Notes: generated from the sequence alone by a model not told the origin. A DNA stretch of 64,000 bases from Bacteroidetes bacterium UBA7674 (GCA_002483105.1 DLHG01000007.1:1-64000); one strand, 5' to 3'; positions 15,434-23,954 are shown, counted from the first letter of the stretch. Translations and numbers: made by a program.

Positions 15434-17170
15434 TTATGTGTCTGCCTTTAATCCCATTTCTACCAATCTATCCTTTACAAAAGTGCCTAGCTCTTGTACA
15501 TAGGCTGGTGAGAAATCGAACTTGATCCCGGCTGTGGCGTAGAGTTCTTTCAATGTTTTTGTGTATCCTAGGCTGAGGGCTGACATGTAGTTGTCCAGAG
15601 CCTGCTCTTTATTGCCGCGGTATTGACGCCACATAGCTATTGCTCCCAGTTGTGCGATGCCGTATTCTATATAATAGAATGGTACTTCAAACAGGTGCAG
15701 TTGCTTTTGCCAGAAGTTCTGGCGGTATTCTTCAAAGCCACTCCAGTCAGTGAGGCCTGTAGAGTATTCATTGAGGATAGCCATCCATTGTTCTTCACGT
15801 TGCGCGATGGTATGTCCCGGGTTGGTATATAACCAGTGCTGGAATTTATCTATCGTAGCTATCCATGGCAGAACTGTAATCACGCGTTCCAGTTCTTCCA
15901 GTTTTGCGCGGTGCAATTCGCTCTGGTCTTTGAAGAAGACATCCCAATGCTCCATAGTGAACAGCTCCATACTCATGCTGGCAAGTTCAGCTATTTCCAT
16001 AGGGTATTCCTTAAACGCGCTCAGCTTCAATGGGTGCGACAGGAATGAATGGACAGCATGTCCGCCTTCATGCATCATAGTGATGAGGTCGCCAATGGTA
16101 CCTGCGGCATTCATGAAAATAAATGGTACACCTGTTTCCGCCAGCGGGCAATTGTAACCGCCCGGAGCTTTGCCTATGCGGCTCTCCAGGTCCATGCGGT
16201 TCATGTCTATCATGGTCTCCAGGCAGTCTTTGAAGAATGGGCGCAAGCGACCGAATACTTCAATAGCGCCATCTGAAAGTTCTTTACCCGTAGTGAAGGG
16301 CTGGAGCGGTTGTGTTCCTTCCGGTTCTGCATCACCGTCCCATGGCTTCATTACATCGAGGCCAAGACGTGCTTTGCGGGCTTCTACCAGCATCTTCTGT
16401 AATGGCAGTATATGTTGCTTTACCGCAGCATGGAATTCAAAGCAGTCTTCAGGCGTATAATCGAAGCGGCCGAGCTCTTTGAATTTGTAGTCGCGGTAAT
16501 TATCGAATCCTGCGTTCTTAGCTACCTCATGTCTTTTAGCGAGTAGCTTATCAAACAGTTCGTTCAGTTTGTCTTTATCCTGCAAGCGGCGTGCTGCTAT
16601 CTTCCTGAAAACTGTTTCGCGCAGATTGCGGTCCGGGTTTTGTAGAAAGCGTGCTGCTTGTTGCAGGGTATATTCTTTGCCATCTATCTCTATGGTCATC
16701 TGCCCGGAGATAGTACCATACTGCTGAGCGAGTACACTGAGGTCGGCTTGTATGGCCACGTTCTCTTCCCTGTATAAGTTTACCGAAGTGCCTACATTGC
16801 GCAGGTAAGGGAAAAACTCATTTGTATCCAATTCGCCTTTGTAAGGGCTATCGAGTAATTTTTTATTCAGCTCAAAGAAATAAGGTTTCATCTTCGGCTC
16901 AATTTCTAAGCAGAAGTTGGTGAATGCGTCTTCATATTCTTTGTTAGTTGTATCTATCGTCATTTTTATCTGGCGCCACGATGCATCTTCACTTATCACT
17001 GCTTCCAGCTCGCTGATATCTTTCAACCACTTGTCCAGATCTGCTTTACTTTTTATTTCCCGTGATTTCAGATCTTCAAAGTATGGTTGCAGTAGATCCC
17101 ATGTAGTGACTGTAAAATCTTCTGTTAGGAATTTGCGAGGTGCTTTTTCAATTTTAGCCGTTGCGTTCAT
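15434..17170 (-). CDS. M3-family oligoendopeptidase (PepF-like)
   Basis: 578 aa, full length for the M3B oligoendopeptidase F group, cytoplasmic zinc enzymes that cut short peptides. The zinc motif is HEGGH at residues 367-371 within TMMHEGGHAVHSFL. The third ligand lies in the following helix (PMEIAELASMSMEL). The PepF-like N-terminal helical region (LLQPYFEDLKSREI) and the C-terminal YIEYGIAQLGAIAMW segment are typical. No signal peptide. On the minus strand TATTATTG lies about 20 nt before the ATG at 17170 and is a possible -7 element. Monocistronic. Confidence 0.93.
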   Translation of the reverse strand: MNATAKIEKAPRKFLTEDFTVTTWDLLQPYFEDLKSREIKSKADLDKWLKDISELEAVISEDASWRQIKMTIDTTNKEYEDAFTNFCLEIEPKMKPYFFELNKKLLDSPYKGELDTNEFFPYLRNVGTSVNLYREENVAIQADLSVLAQQYGTISGQMTIEIDGKEYTLQQAARFLQNPDRNLRETVFRKIAARRLQDKDKLNELFDKLLAKRHEVAKNAGFDNYRDYKFKELGRFDYTPEDCFEFHAAVKQHILPLQKMLVEARKARLGLDVMKPWDGDAEPEGTQPLQPFTTGKELSDGAIEVFGRLRPFFKDCLETMIDMNRMDLESRIGKAPGGYNCPLAETGVPFIFMNAAGTIGDLITMMHEGGHAVHSFLSHPLKLSAFKEYPMEIAELASMSMELFTMEHWDVFFKDQSELHRAKLEELERVITVLPWIATIDKFQHWLYTNPGHTIAQREEQWMAILNEYSTGLTDWSGFEEYRQNFWQKQLHLFEVPFYYIEYGIAQLGAIAMWRQYRGNKEQALDNYMSALSLGYTKTLKELYATAGIKFDFSPAYVQELGTFVKDRLVEMGLKADT

Positions 17171-17458
17171 CTTTTCTTCTATTTATTGCAATAATACGTG
17201 GTAAGGGTTGAATAAAAATCATGCTCGCTTATCCGTCTTTCGACGCAATCAAAGTGTATATATTTTACATATTATGTCGCATAATACAAATGACAATATA
17301 ACAGGTATCCACAATTTGAAATTAATATAAACGTAATGCGTTGGCGTAATCCTTAGTAGTCAACACCTATTTATTTTATTGTAATAAGGCAAATTTTAAT
17401 ATCTGAAAAATCGATACGAGTATGACCGTTTTCATTTTTTTCCTAGCCTAATCCGAGC

Positions 17459-17466
17459 TACATTTG
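17459..17466 (+). promoter_or_regulatory. -7 element of candidate small RNA
   Basis: TACATTTG is an exact match to TAnnTTTG. The region about 20 nt upstream is a T-run (CATTTTTTTCC) rather than a clear -33 box. Confidence 0.45.
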
Positions 17467-17471
17467 TATCA

Positions 17472-17533
17472 AGTTGTGAATTTAATGGGTTAGTAAGTGA
17501 GCACCGCCGGATTCTTCCAGCGGTGCTTTTTTT
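17472..17533 (+). ncRNA. Candidate small RNA ending in a strong terminator
   Basis: Between the putative -7 element (17459-17466) and the start of radA there is a GC hairpin, GCACCGC (17501-17507) / GCGGTGC (17520-17526), followed directly by seven T. No plus-strand gene lies upstream that would need this terminator, since the neighbour at 15434-17170 runs the other way. The simplest reading is a transcript of about 60 nt. It could instead be a prematurely terminated leader of radA, whose ATG is 108 nt further on. The 5' end is estimated, not observed. Confidence 0.45.
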
Positions 17534-17629
17534 ATGCGTCCCGCAAAGGTTTCAGAGGATTACCATTCTTCATTCAATTTCTCTATCCACATCTTATACA
17601 CTTTCTTCTGTATCAATTTCATGATGTTC

Positions 17630-17637
17630 TACCTTTA
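17630..17637 (+). promoter_or_regulatory. Probable -7 element of radA
   Basis: TACCTTTA, one mismatch to TAnnTTTG, 4 nt before the radA ATG; it implies an almost leaderless message. Confidence 0.4.
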
Positions 17638-17641
17638 GCAA

Positions 17642-19015
17642 ATGGCTAAAAGTAAATCGGCATTTTTCTGTCAGCAATGTGGTTATGAAAGTCCGAAGTG
17701 GGCAGGAAAATGTCCATCGTGTTCATCGTGGAATTCATTCGTCGAAGAAATAAAACATCGTGAAGATAAAAATAGTCCTGAAGCAATTTGGGAAGATGAT
17801 GATGTAAAAGGAATGCGTAAGGCGCATAAACTTGATGAGATCATCAGCAAAGAAGAAACGCGCATGATGATGCCCGACCCTGAATTGAATCGCGTGCTTG
17901 GTGGAGGAATGGTTCCCGGTTCGGTTGTGTTGATAGCAGGTGATCCCGGCATAGGAAAGTCAACACTCTTTTTACAAGCAGCATTGCAATGGAAAAATGT
18001 AACAACCTTATATGTATCGGGTGAAGAAAGTGCGCAACAAATAAAACTACGCGCGGAAAGGCTCGGTATAAAAAATCCTAACCTGTATTTACTTACGGCA
18101 ACAGATACTGCCACTATCTTCCAGGAAATAAAAAAAGTAAGACCACAGTTTGTCATAATTGATTCGATACAAACATTAGAATCACCATATGTGGAATCGG
18201 CAGCAGGAAGTGTATCGCAAGTAAGGGAATGTGCGGCCGAGCTACAACGTTTTGCGAAGGTGAGTAACATACCTGTATGTATGATAGGACATATCACCAA
18301 GGAAGGTTCGATAGCAGGACCGAAGGTGCTGGAGCATATGGTAGATACAGTACTACAATTTGAGGGAGACAGGCACTATGCCTACCGGATACTGAGGACA
18401 TTGAAGAACAGGTTTGGCTCTACATCGGAGCTGGGGATATATGAAATGGTGAATGCGGGTATGCGCCCGGTGAGCAACCCATCAGAGATACTACTGACCC
18501 AACACGACGAGCCGCTTAGTGGCATAGCCATAGCCGCTACAATGGAAGGTATGCGCCCGATGATGATAGAGGTGCAGGCATTGGCCACAACCGCTGTGTA
18601 CGGCACCCCACAGCGCACAGTGAGTGGATTTGACCTGAGGAGGCTACAACTACTCCTGGCGGTACTGGAAAAACGGGGCGGTTTTCACTTTGGGACAAAG
18701 GATGTGTTCGTGAATATAGCGGGTGGGTTTAAGATAGAAGACCCTTCAATAGAACTTTCTATGGTGTGCGCCTTGTTGTCTTCTTATGAGGACAAAGCGA
18801 TACCGTCTAATATATGTCTTGTGGGGGAGATAGGACTCTCAGGAGAGATACGCGCAGTGAACAGGATAGACCAGCGGATAGCGGAAGCTGAGAAGCTGGG
18901 CATGGATGCAATATTTATTCCACGGGCGAATGCAAAGGGTTTGGATAAGAAAGGTTTTAAGATAGAGATAAAGACGGTGAACAAGGTGGAGGATGTGTAT
19001 AGGATGCTGTTTTAG
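17642..19015 (+). CDS. radA: DNA repair protein RadA
   Basis: 457 aa, normal length for RadA/Sms, a RecA-like ATPase that promotes branch migration of recombination intermediates. An N-terminal C4 zinc finger (C10, C13, C24, C27) is followed by the Walker A motif GDPGIGKST (100-108), the RadA-specific LKNRFGST motif (about residue 255) and a C-terminal Lon-protease-like domain (GGFKIEDPSIELSMVCALLSS, GLSGEIRAV). All key elements are intact. Directly downstream begins the hairpin-repeat array and the GIY-YIG gene. I saw no terminator immediately after the stop codon, so transcription could run into the repeats. Confidence 0.97.
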   Translation: MAKSKSAFFCQQCGYESPKWAGKCPSCSSWNSFVEEIKHREDKNSPEAIWEDDDVKGMRKAHKLDEIISKEETRMMMPDPELNRVLGGGMVPGSVVLIAGDPGIGKSTLFLQAALQWKNVTTLYVSGEESAQQIKLRAERLGIKNPNLYLLTATDTATIFQEIKKVRPQFVIIDSIQTLESPYVESAAGSVSQVRECAAELQRFAKVSNIPVCMIGHITKEGSIAGPKVLEHMVDTVLQFEGDRHYAYRILRTLKNRFGSTSELGIYEMVNAGMRPVSNPSEILLTQHDEPLSGIAIAATMEGMRPMMIEVQALATTAVYGTPQRTVSGFDLRRLQLLLAVLEKRGGFHFGTKDVFVNIAGGFKIEDPSIELSMVCALLSSYEDKAIPSNICLVGEIGLSGEIRAVNRIDQRIAEAEKLGMDAIFIPRANAKGLDKKGFKIEIKTVNKVEDVYRMLF

Positions 19016-19020
19016 ATCAA

Positions 19021-19371
19021 TGCCATGTTGAGCGCAGCGAAACATCTGGCGTGTTGGGGACATAACTCATTATTACCTGCTTGGGTGGATAGATCCTTCG
19101 CTATGCTCAGTATGACAAGTTGTGGTGAAAAGGTACTAATACTGCCTGTCATGTTGAGCGCAGCGAAACATCTGGCGCGCAGGGGTCGTAACTCATTATT
19201 ACCTGCTCATGTGGATAGATCCTTCGCTATGCTCAGGATGACAAGTCGTGTGAAAAGGCACTAATACTGCCTGTCATGTTGAGCGCAGCGAAACATCTGG
19301 CGCGCAGGGGACGCAACTCATTATTACCTGTTCGTGTGGATAAATCCTTCGCTATGCTCAGGATGACAAGT
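19021..19371. repeat. Three tandem ~125-bp hairpin-repeat units
   Basis: Left arms lie at 19021-19047, 19147-19173 and 19272-19298 (27 bp; the second and third are identical, the first has one change). Right arms lie at 19091-19120, 19217-19246 and 19342-19371. The period is 126 then 125 bp. Each arm can fold by itself: left as ATGTT...AACAT, right as ATCCT...AGGAT, both around a core with GAGC and GCGA. The open frame across this block (19025-19264) merely translates the repeats and is not a gene. Confidence 0.85.
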
Positions 19372-19394
19372 AATAAAAATGATACGGAGTAAAT

Positions 19395-19712
19395 ATGCAC
19401 TTGCCCGGCACACATAACTATTACGTCTACATTCTCACAACCTTCGAGAAGAAGGTGCTGTATATCGGAGTTACAAATGACCTCGAAAGACGAATACTGG
19501 AGCATCAACAAGATGCATCAGGTGCCAAAACGACCTTTTGTGGTAAATACAATTGTTATTATCTTGTCTATTGGGAGTATCACAGGGATATCAGGGCTGC
19601 TATAGAACGTGAGAAATACATTAAGGGTTGGAAAAGAGATAAGAAAATAGAGCTTATTAATAGTTTCAACCCTGATTGGAAGTTTCTGAACGAGTCTTAC
19701 CATCCGGGATAG
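19395..19712 (+). CDS. GIY-YIG domain endonuclease
   Basis: 105 aa, essentially one GIY-YIG nuclease domain of the small UvrC-N-terminal-like type. YYVYIL (9-14) supplies the GIY element and VLYIGVTNDLERRILEH the YIG element, with the conserved Arg and the following EH. IEREKYIKGWKR holds the later Glu/Lys-rich helix. Such domains cut DNA in homing endonucleases and repair enzymes; this stand-alone group has no settled role. The gene lies just after a three-unit hairpin-repeat array, and its stop codon overlaps an inverted copy of the repeat arm (19711-19737) that matches 19272-19298 perfectly, so it is bracketed by 27-bp inverted repeats. Confidence 0.88.
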   Translation: MHLPGTHNYYVYILTTFEKKVLYIGVTNDLERRILEHQQDASGAKTTFCGKYNCYYLVYWEYHRDIRAAIEREKYIKGWKRDKKIELINSFNPDWKFLNESYHPG

Positions 19713-19737
19713 ATGTTTCGCTGCGCTCAACATGACA
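19711..19737. repeat. Inverted 27-bp repeat arm closing the GIY-YIG segment
   Basis: Exact reverse complement of 19272-19298 and of 19147-19173. It contains the last two bases of the GIY-YIG stop codon and the ATG of comF (19732). Confidence 0.9.
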
Positions 19738-20442
19738 AGCATTAACAAAATAAAATCGTGGGGTAACTCATTTCTCCAGCTCTTCTATCCCCGCCTATGT
19801 GAGGGATGTAGCCAGGCGTTGCTGGTGCAGGAACAAATACTATGTGTGGGTTGTACTGCGGAGTTGCCGCTGACGAATTATCATCATATTCCGGAGAATG
19901 AAACGGCGAACCGGTTTGCGGGGAGGTTGAAATTTGAATATGCTTCTTCCCTCGCCTACTTTACCGCAGAGGGCTTATTGCAACATTTACTACATCAGCT
20001 GAAATACCACGACAAACAGGAAGTAGGTGTTTATCTCGGACAACAATTAGGGCTTGGATTGCGGGAAACTGATTGGATAAAGACCATAGATGTCATTATA
20101 CCCGTGCCGCTGCACCCAAAGAAGGAAGCAATGAGGGGGTATAATCAAAGCAACTCCATAGCAGAGGGGCTGAGTGATATATTGAATAAACCTGTAAACA
20201 AGACAGGCCTGTACAGGCTGAGGCACACAGAAAGCCAAACCAAGAAGAGCCGTACCGAACGTATAGACAATATGCAGGAAGTCTTTGGCGTTCGGAATGC
20301 TACAACACTGGAGCATAAACATGTATTAATAGTTGACGATGTGCTGACTACAGGTGCCACTTTAGAGGCATGTGCACTCGTGCTACAGACCATACCCGGT
20401 ATTAAGGTGAGCTTCGGCACCATAGGTATTGCGATGGATTAG
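19732..20442 (+). CDS. ComF-family phosphoribosyltransferase
   Basis: 236 aa. The N-terminus holds a C4 zinc-binding motif (C23, C26, C38, C41: LCEGC...LCVGC), and the C-terminal half is a type I phosphoribosyltransferase fold with the PRPP loop VLIVDDVLTTGATLEAC. ComF proteins are linked to DNA uptake during natural transformation and possibly to primosome function, and are cytoplasmic. The only reasonable start, ATG at 19732, lies inside the repeat arm at 19711-19737, 19 nt after the GIY-YIG stop, so the two genes may be transcribed together. The early residues MTSINKIKSWG are therefore partly repeat-encoded. Confidence 0.87.
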   Translation: MTSINKIKSWGNSFLQLFYPRLCEGCSQALLVQEQILCVGCTAELPLTNYHHIPENETANRFAGRLKFEYASSLAYFTAEGLLQHLLHQLKYHDKQEVGVYLGQQLGLGLRETDWIKTIDVIIPVPLHPKKEAMRGYNQSNSIAEGLSDILNKPVNKTGLYRLRHTESQTKKSRTERIDNMQEVFGVRNATTLEHKHVLIVDDVLTTGATLEACALVLQTIPGIKVSFGTIGIAMD

Positions 20443-20483
20443 AATAATGTCGTAAATTGATACAAGGCTAATCTTTTCAACTT

Positions 20484-21716
20484 ATGAAGAAGGGCATATT
20501 GACAGCCTGCTTAGGATTACTGTGCTTCAGTAATGCCTATGCGGGTGGGTTTCAACTTAATCTGCAAGGGATAAGGCAACTGGCAATGGGCGGCACGGGA
20601 ACGGCGCTTACCTGGAATGCAGATGTCATCTTCTACAATCCCGCGGGCATGGCGCACCTGGACGTATGGCAGGCCAGCGTGAGCGCATTGGCGATAATGC
20701 CCAACGTACAATATGTAAAGAACAACTACTCCGCTTATTCTCAAGAGCAGATATTCACACCCTTTAATGTATATGTGGGCGGGCCGATAGGCGGCAAGAA
20801 AGCCCAAGGCAAAATTGCTGTGGGCGTAGGCATCTACACACCTTTCGGGAGCGGATTGAAATGGGACGACAACTGGCAGGGACGATACATCACCCGTGAG
20901 ATAGCTTTGCAAACAATATTTGCGCAACCGACAGTGAGTTATAAATTCTCAGACAAGTTCTCCTTTGGTATAGGCTATGTAGTAGGTTATGGCAATGTAA
21001 AACTCAGGCAAGCCGTACCGATACAGGATGCCAACGGCAATGACGGCAGCGGTGAACTGACAGGCACCGCCTGGGGACGTGGTTTCAATGCAGGCATAAA
21101 ATATACTGTAAACAGAACGATACAGATAGGCCTTAATTACCGCTCGCAGGTGAATATGTATACGGATCAAGGCGATGCAAAATTCAAAGTAGCCCCTTCA
21201 CTGGCAGATTCCTTCCCTAATACAAAGTTCAAGACGGAACTACCTTTACCACAGGTAGCAACTATTGGAATTGGCTTTCGTCCGTTTGCACGGCTGACCC
21301 TGCAAGCTGATGTGAACTTTGTGGGATGGAGCAGCTACGACTCGCTGCAATTTGACTTTGCACATAACACCAAACAACTGGAAGACATCAGCGCACCACG
21401 CAAATACAAAAATACATTTACCTACCGCTTTGGATTGAACTATGCCTTTAACCCGAAGATAGCCGTAATGCTTGGTGCTGTCTGGGATCCATCTCCAGTG
21501 CAGGATGACTTTGTAACACCGGACCTGCCTGATGCAGATAGAATGGTGGGCACGGGAGGTATTGCCTACCGTCCGTTTCATGGAATCACCATTACGGCCG
21601 CAGTAGAATACGTTACGACCAAACCGAGAAACGGAAACTATGCATACGAAAATTTTTCGGGCACATACCAGACTAAGGCGATAACACCGGGTATAGGTGT
21701 ATCTGTTGATTTTTAA
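20484..21716 (+). CDS. FadL/OmpP1-family outer-membrane transport protein
   Basis: 410 aa. A signal peptide (MKKGILTACLGLLCFSNAYA) is followed at once by the FadL-type hatch segment GGFQLNLQGIRQLAMGGTG and NPAGMAHL, then alternating beta-strands to a terminal aromatic (GIGVSVDF). FadL barrels let hydrophobic compounds such as long-chain fatty acids pass the outer membrane. A GDSL lipoprotein gene follows after only 12 nt, a pairing often seen in Bacteroidota, suggesting joint uptake and hydrolysis of lipid esters. The preceding comF gene ends 41 nt upstream; whether they share a promoter is unclear. Confidence 0.9.
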   Translation: MKKGILTACLGLLCFSNAYAGGFQLNLQGIRQLAMGGTGTALTWNADVIFYNPAGMAHLDVWQASVSALAIMPNVQYVKNNYSAYSQEQIFTPFNVYVGGPIGGKKAQGKIAVGVGIYTPFGSGLKWDDNWQGRYITREIALQTIFAQPTVSYKFSDKFSFGIGYVVGYGNVKLRQAVPIQDANGNDGSGELTGTAWGRGFNAGIKYTVNRTIQIGLNYRSQVNMYTDQGDAKFKVAPSLADSFPNTKFKTELPLPQVATIGIGFRPFARLTLQADVNFVGWSSYDSLQFDFAHNTKQLEDISAPRKYKNTFTYRFGLNYAFNPKIAVMLGAVWDPSPVQDDFVTPDLPDADRMVGTGGIAYRPFHGITITAAVEYVTTKPRNGNYAYENFSGTYQTKAITPGIGVSVDF

Positions 21717-21728
21717 ATTCTCAGAGGA

Positions 21729-23084
21729 ATGAAAAAGCTTGTTTATACTATTTGCTGCCTGCTAGCTTTTGCCGGTTGCAAACCGGAACTGGAGATGGAA
21801 GCGCCCTCAGCAGGAGGCGCGGACTTCTCCCGCTATGTAGCTGTCGGCAATTCCCTGACCGCAGGATATGCAGACAACAGCTTGTACAGAAGCGGACAGG
21901 AAAGCTCTTACCCCAATATATTGGCTACACAATTCAGGTTGGTAGGTGGCGGCGACTTTAAGCAACCACTGTTACCGGGAAATTATGGTTACCCCGATGC
22001 GAAGCTGGTGCTGGGGATAAAAACAAATTGCGCCGGCATTACTTCATTGTCTCCTATAGACTATGCAGGAGCAGCAGATACTAATGGCAGCAGTAACAGT
22101 ATAGCAGCATTGGGCCCATATAATAATCTTGGCGTTCCAGGTATCAGAGCAACAGACTTCCTGGTGAATAATTATGCTAATATCGCGAGCTTTTATGGCA
22201 ATGCGGACTATGCCAAACGATTTTATAAAGACCCTTCAAAACGGCCACTGGATGAGGTTGTGCATGCAGTGAATAGGATCAAGCCCACCTTCTTTAGCTT
22301 ATGGATAGGAGCGAATGATGTGTTGGGCTATGCTACGAGCGGAGGCGAAGGAAACGCCCCCGGAACTGCATTGCTGGGGCTTGTATTGCCCGGAGACATC
22401 AGCCCGATAGAACTGTTCAAAAAAAGTTACGACTCTGTACTCAACAATATGGTAAGTGGTGGGGCTAAAGGTGTGCTCATCAATATCCCTGATATTACGG
22501 CCATCCCACTCTTTACTACCATTCCACCAAGAGGATTAAAGCTGACAGAAACAGAAGCAAATTTCTTAAATCAAAATCTGCCACTACCGGGAATGCAATT
22601 TGTATCTGGTGATAATCTTTTCGTGATAGAAGATGAATCAGCACCCGGAGGAATGAGACAAATAAAGACGAATGAATTTATCATACTCAGCAGTGAGATA
22701 CTTGATTCTATAAAATGCGGTGGTTGGGGTAAAACAACACCAATACCCAAAGAGCACACTTTAACTCTGGATGAAGTGACTAACGTGAACAATGCGACAA
22801 CAGCATTTAACCAGGTAATACTGGACGCTGCACAGAAGCATAAGCTAGCCCATGTAGATATTAACAGCTATCTGAAAACTGTTATCAGCGGGCTAAAATA
22901 TAATGGAGTGGACTACAATACTGAATTTGTGGGTGGTGGTGCTTTTTCATTAGACGGAGTACATCTTACACCAAGGGGATATGCGCTGGTAGCTAACGAG
23001 ATCATCCGTGCTACGAATGCAACTTATGGTTCTACTATACCACCTGCGGATGTAAATGCTTATTCGGGACTGAAGTTTCCGTAA
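21729..23084 (+). CDS. SGNH/GDSL-family hydrolase lipoprotein
   Basis: 451 aa. The N-terminus carries a lipobox (LLAFAGC, Cys17). Block I of the GDSL family is VAVGNSLTAGYA with the nucleophile Ser42; block III is LWIGANDVLGY; block V is DGVHLTPRGYAL with the catalytic Asp and His. These enzymes cut ester bonds of lipids or acyl-sugars, here on the envelope. It follows the FadL gene by 12 nt in one operon. It ends exactly where the convergent LRR gene ends (23084/23085), with no room for a terminator between them. Confidence 0.9.
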   Translation: MKKLVYTICCLLAFAGCKPELEMEAPSAGGADFSRYVAVGNSLTAGYADNSLYRSGQESSYPNILATQFRLVGGGDFKQPLLPGNYGYPDAKLVLGIKTNCAGITSLSPIDYAGAADTNGSSNSIAALGPYNNLGVPGIRATDFLVNNYANIASFYGNADYAKRFYKDPSKRPLDEVVHAVNRIKPTFFSLWIGANDVLGYATSGGEGNAPGTALLGLVLPGDISPIELFKKSYDSVLNNMVSGGAKGVLINIPDITAIPLFTTIPPRGLKLTETEANFLNQNLPLPGMQFVSGDNLFVIEDESAPGGMRQIKTNEFIILSSEILDSIKCGGWGKTTPIPKEHTLTLDEVTNVNNATTAFNQVILDAAQKHKLAHVDINSYLKTVISGLKYNGVDYNTEFVGGGAFSLDGVHLTPRGYALVANEIIRATNATYGSTIPPADVNAYSGLKFP

Positions 23085-23936
23085 CTATTGAATTACCCTG
23101 TAAGGTTCTTGTCCGGGTTTTATAACAAGGATGTTCTGGCGAAACCGGTTGCGCGGATTTGGATAGAAACTAATAGTTCGCTCATCCATGTACACATACT
23201 CCAGGGTGCGGATAGATGCAAGGCTTGGCGGCAAAGCCATAGCGCCGCAACGAACCACATCCAGTTCCATCAATTTCTGACAATCACCGATAGAGGAAGG
23301 GATATCGGTAAGCAGGTTGCGCGCAACAAAGAACATCTTCAAATTGGTGAGGTTGCCGATATTTTCAGGTAATGCTATCAGCCTGTTATCGCATAGATCG
23401 AGAAAAGTAAGGTTCGTTAGATCTGACAACTGCCCAGGTACAGTTTCGATCCAATTATTAGAAAGGCGCAGTGTTTCCAAGGCCTTTAAATTGCCGATAG
23501 ATGCCGGGACGCCTTTTAGTTTATTGTTTCTGGCGTTCAGCGTTTCAAGGTCTGGCAGATAACCTATTGAATCAGGCAGGGCAACTATCTTATTAAAACT
23601 GAGGTGCAGTTCCTGCAACGTTTTTATCCGGGAAATGGCATTGGGTATTGATTCCAGCGCATTTCTTTCCATCTTAATTACCAGTAGCTTTTTACACCGG
23701 AAAATAGATGGCGGTAATTCTTTGATACTATTGTTGTTGAAATTGATCTCCTCCAGATTGGGGAACTTGTCGAAAATATCCGGGAGTTCATCAAGGCCAC
23801 GTTCAGTGAGGTGCAATACCTGCACATCATTTTTATTGCTTAGCGCCTCCTCAAAATTCCGATATACACCTTTTGCATTGGCAATGGTAGCCGAGAGAAA
23901 AAGAAGAAAAAATGATATGGTTTTCAAACAGGTCAC
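23085..23936 (-). CDS. Secreted leucine-rich repeat protein
   Basis: 283 aa. The frame has no ATG before the repeat region; the signal peptide (LKTISFFLLFLSATIANA) requires initiation at the GTG at 23936 or the TTG three codons later. After the signal come about eight leucine-rich repeats of 23 residues of the bacterial L-x-x-L-x-L-x-x-N type, such as LEEINFNNNSIKELP, LQELHLSFNKIVALP, LETLRLSNNWIETVP and LTFLDLCDNRLIALP. LRR solenoids bind proteins or glycans. There is no sorting domain or lipobox, so a periplasmic or secreted location is likely. Partner unknown. Confidence 0.82.
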   Translation of the reverse strand: MTCLKTISFFLLFLSATIANAKGVYRNFEEALSNKNDVQVLHLTERGLDELPDIFDKFPNLEEINFNNNSIKELPPSIFRCKKLLVIKMERNALESIPNAISRIKTLQELHLSFNKIVALPDSIGYLPDLETLNARNNKLKGVPASIGNLKALETLRLSNNWIETVPGQLSDLTNLTFLDLCDNRLIALPENIGNLTNLKMFFVARNLLTDIPSSIGDCQKLMELDVVRCGAMALPPSLASIRTLEYVYMDERTISFYPNPRNRFRQNILVIKPGQEPYRVIQ

Positions 23937-23954
23937 ATAGTAAAATTACGAAAT

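Larger units (their letters stand above)
17171..17641. other. 471-bp intergenic region with a candidate small RNA
   Basis: AT-rich and without a protein gene. Apart from the promoter regions of the two flanking genes it holds a stand-alone promoter plus terminator (17459-17533), described separately. Nothing else was recognised. Confidence 0.6.

Noticed and set aside
19025..19264. 79-aa open frame on the plus strand after radA
   Set aside because: It only translates two hairpin-repeat units, so its two halves repeat each other; no start context and the same block is clearly structural repeat DNA.
19021..19371. CRISPR-like reading of the 125-bp repeat units
   Set aside because: The parts between arms are themselves conserved between units, so they are not spacers; each unit is a palindromic element.
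19272..19737. Classical insertion sequence
   Set aside because: No transposase and no clear target-site duplication beside the inverted arms; a GIY-YIG nuclease alone does not make an IS element, so only a hypothetical mobile unit is proposed.
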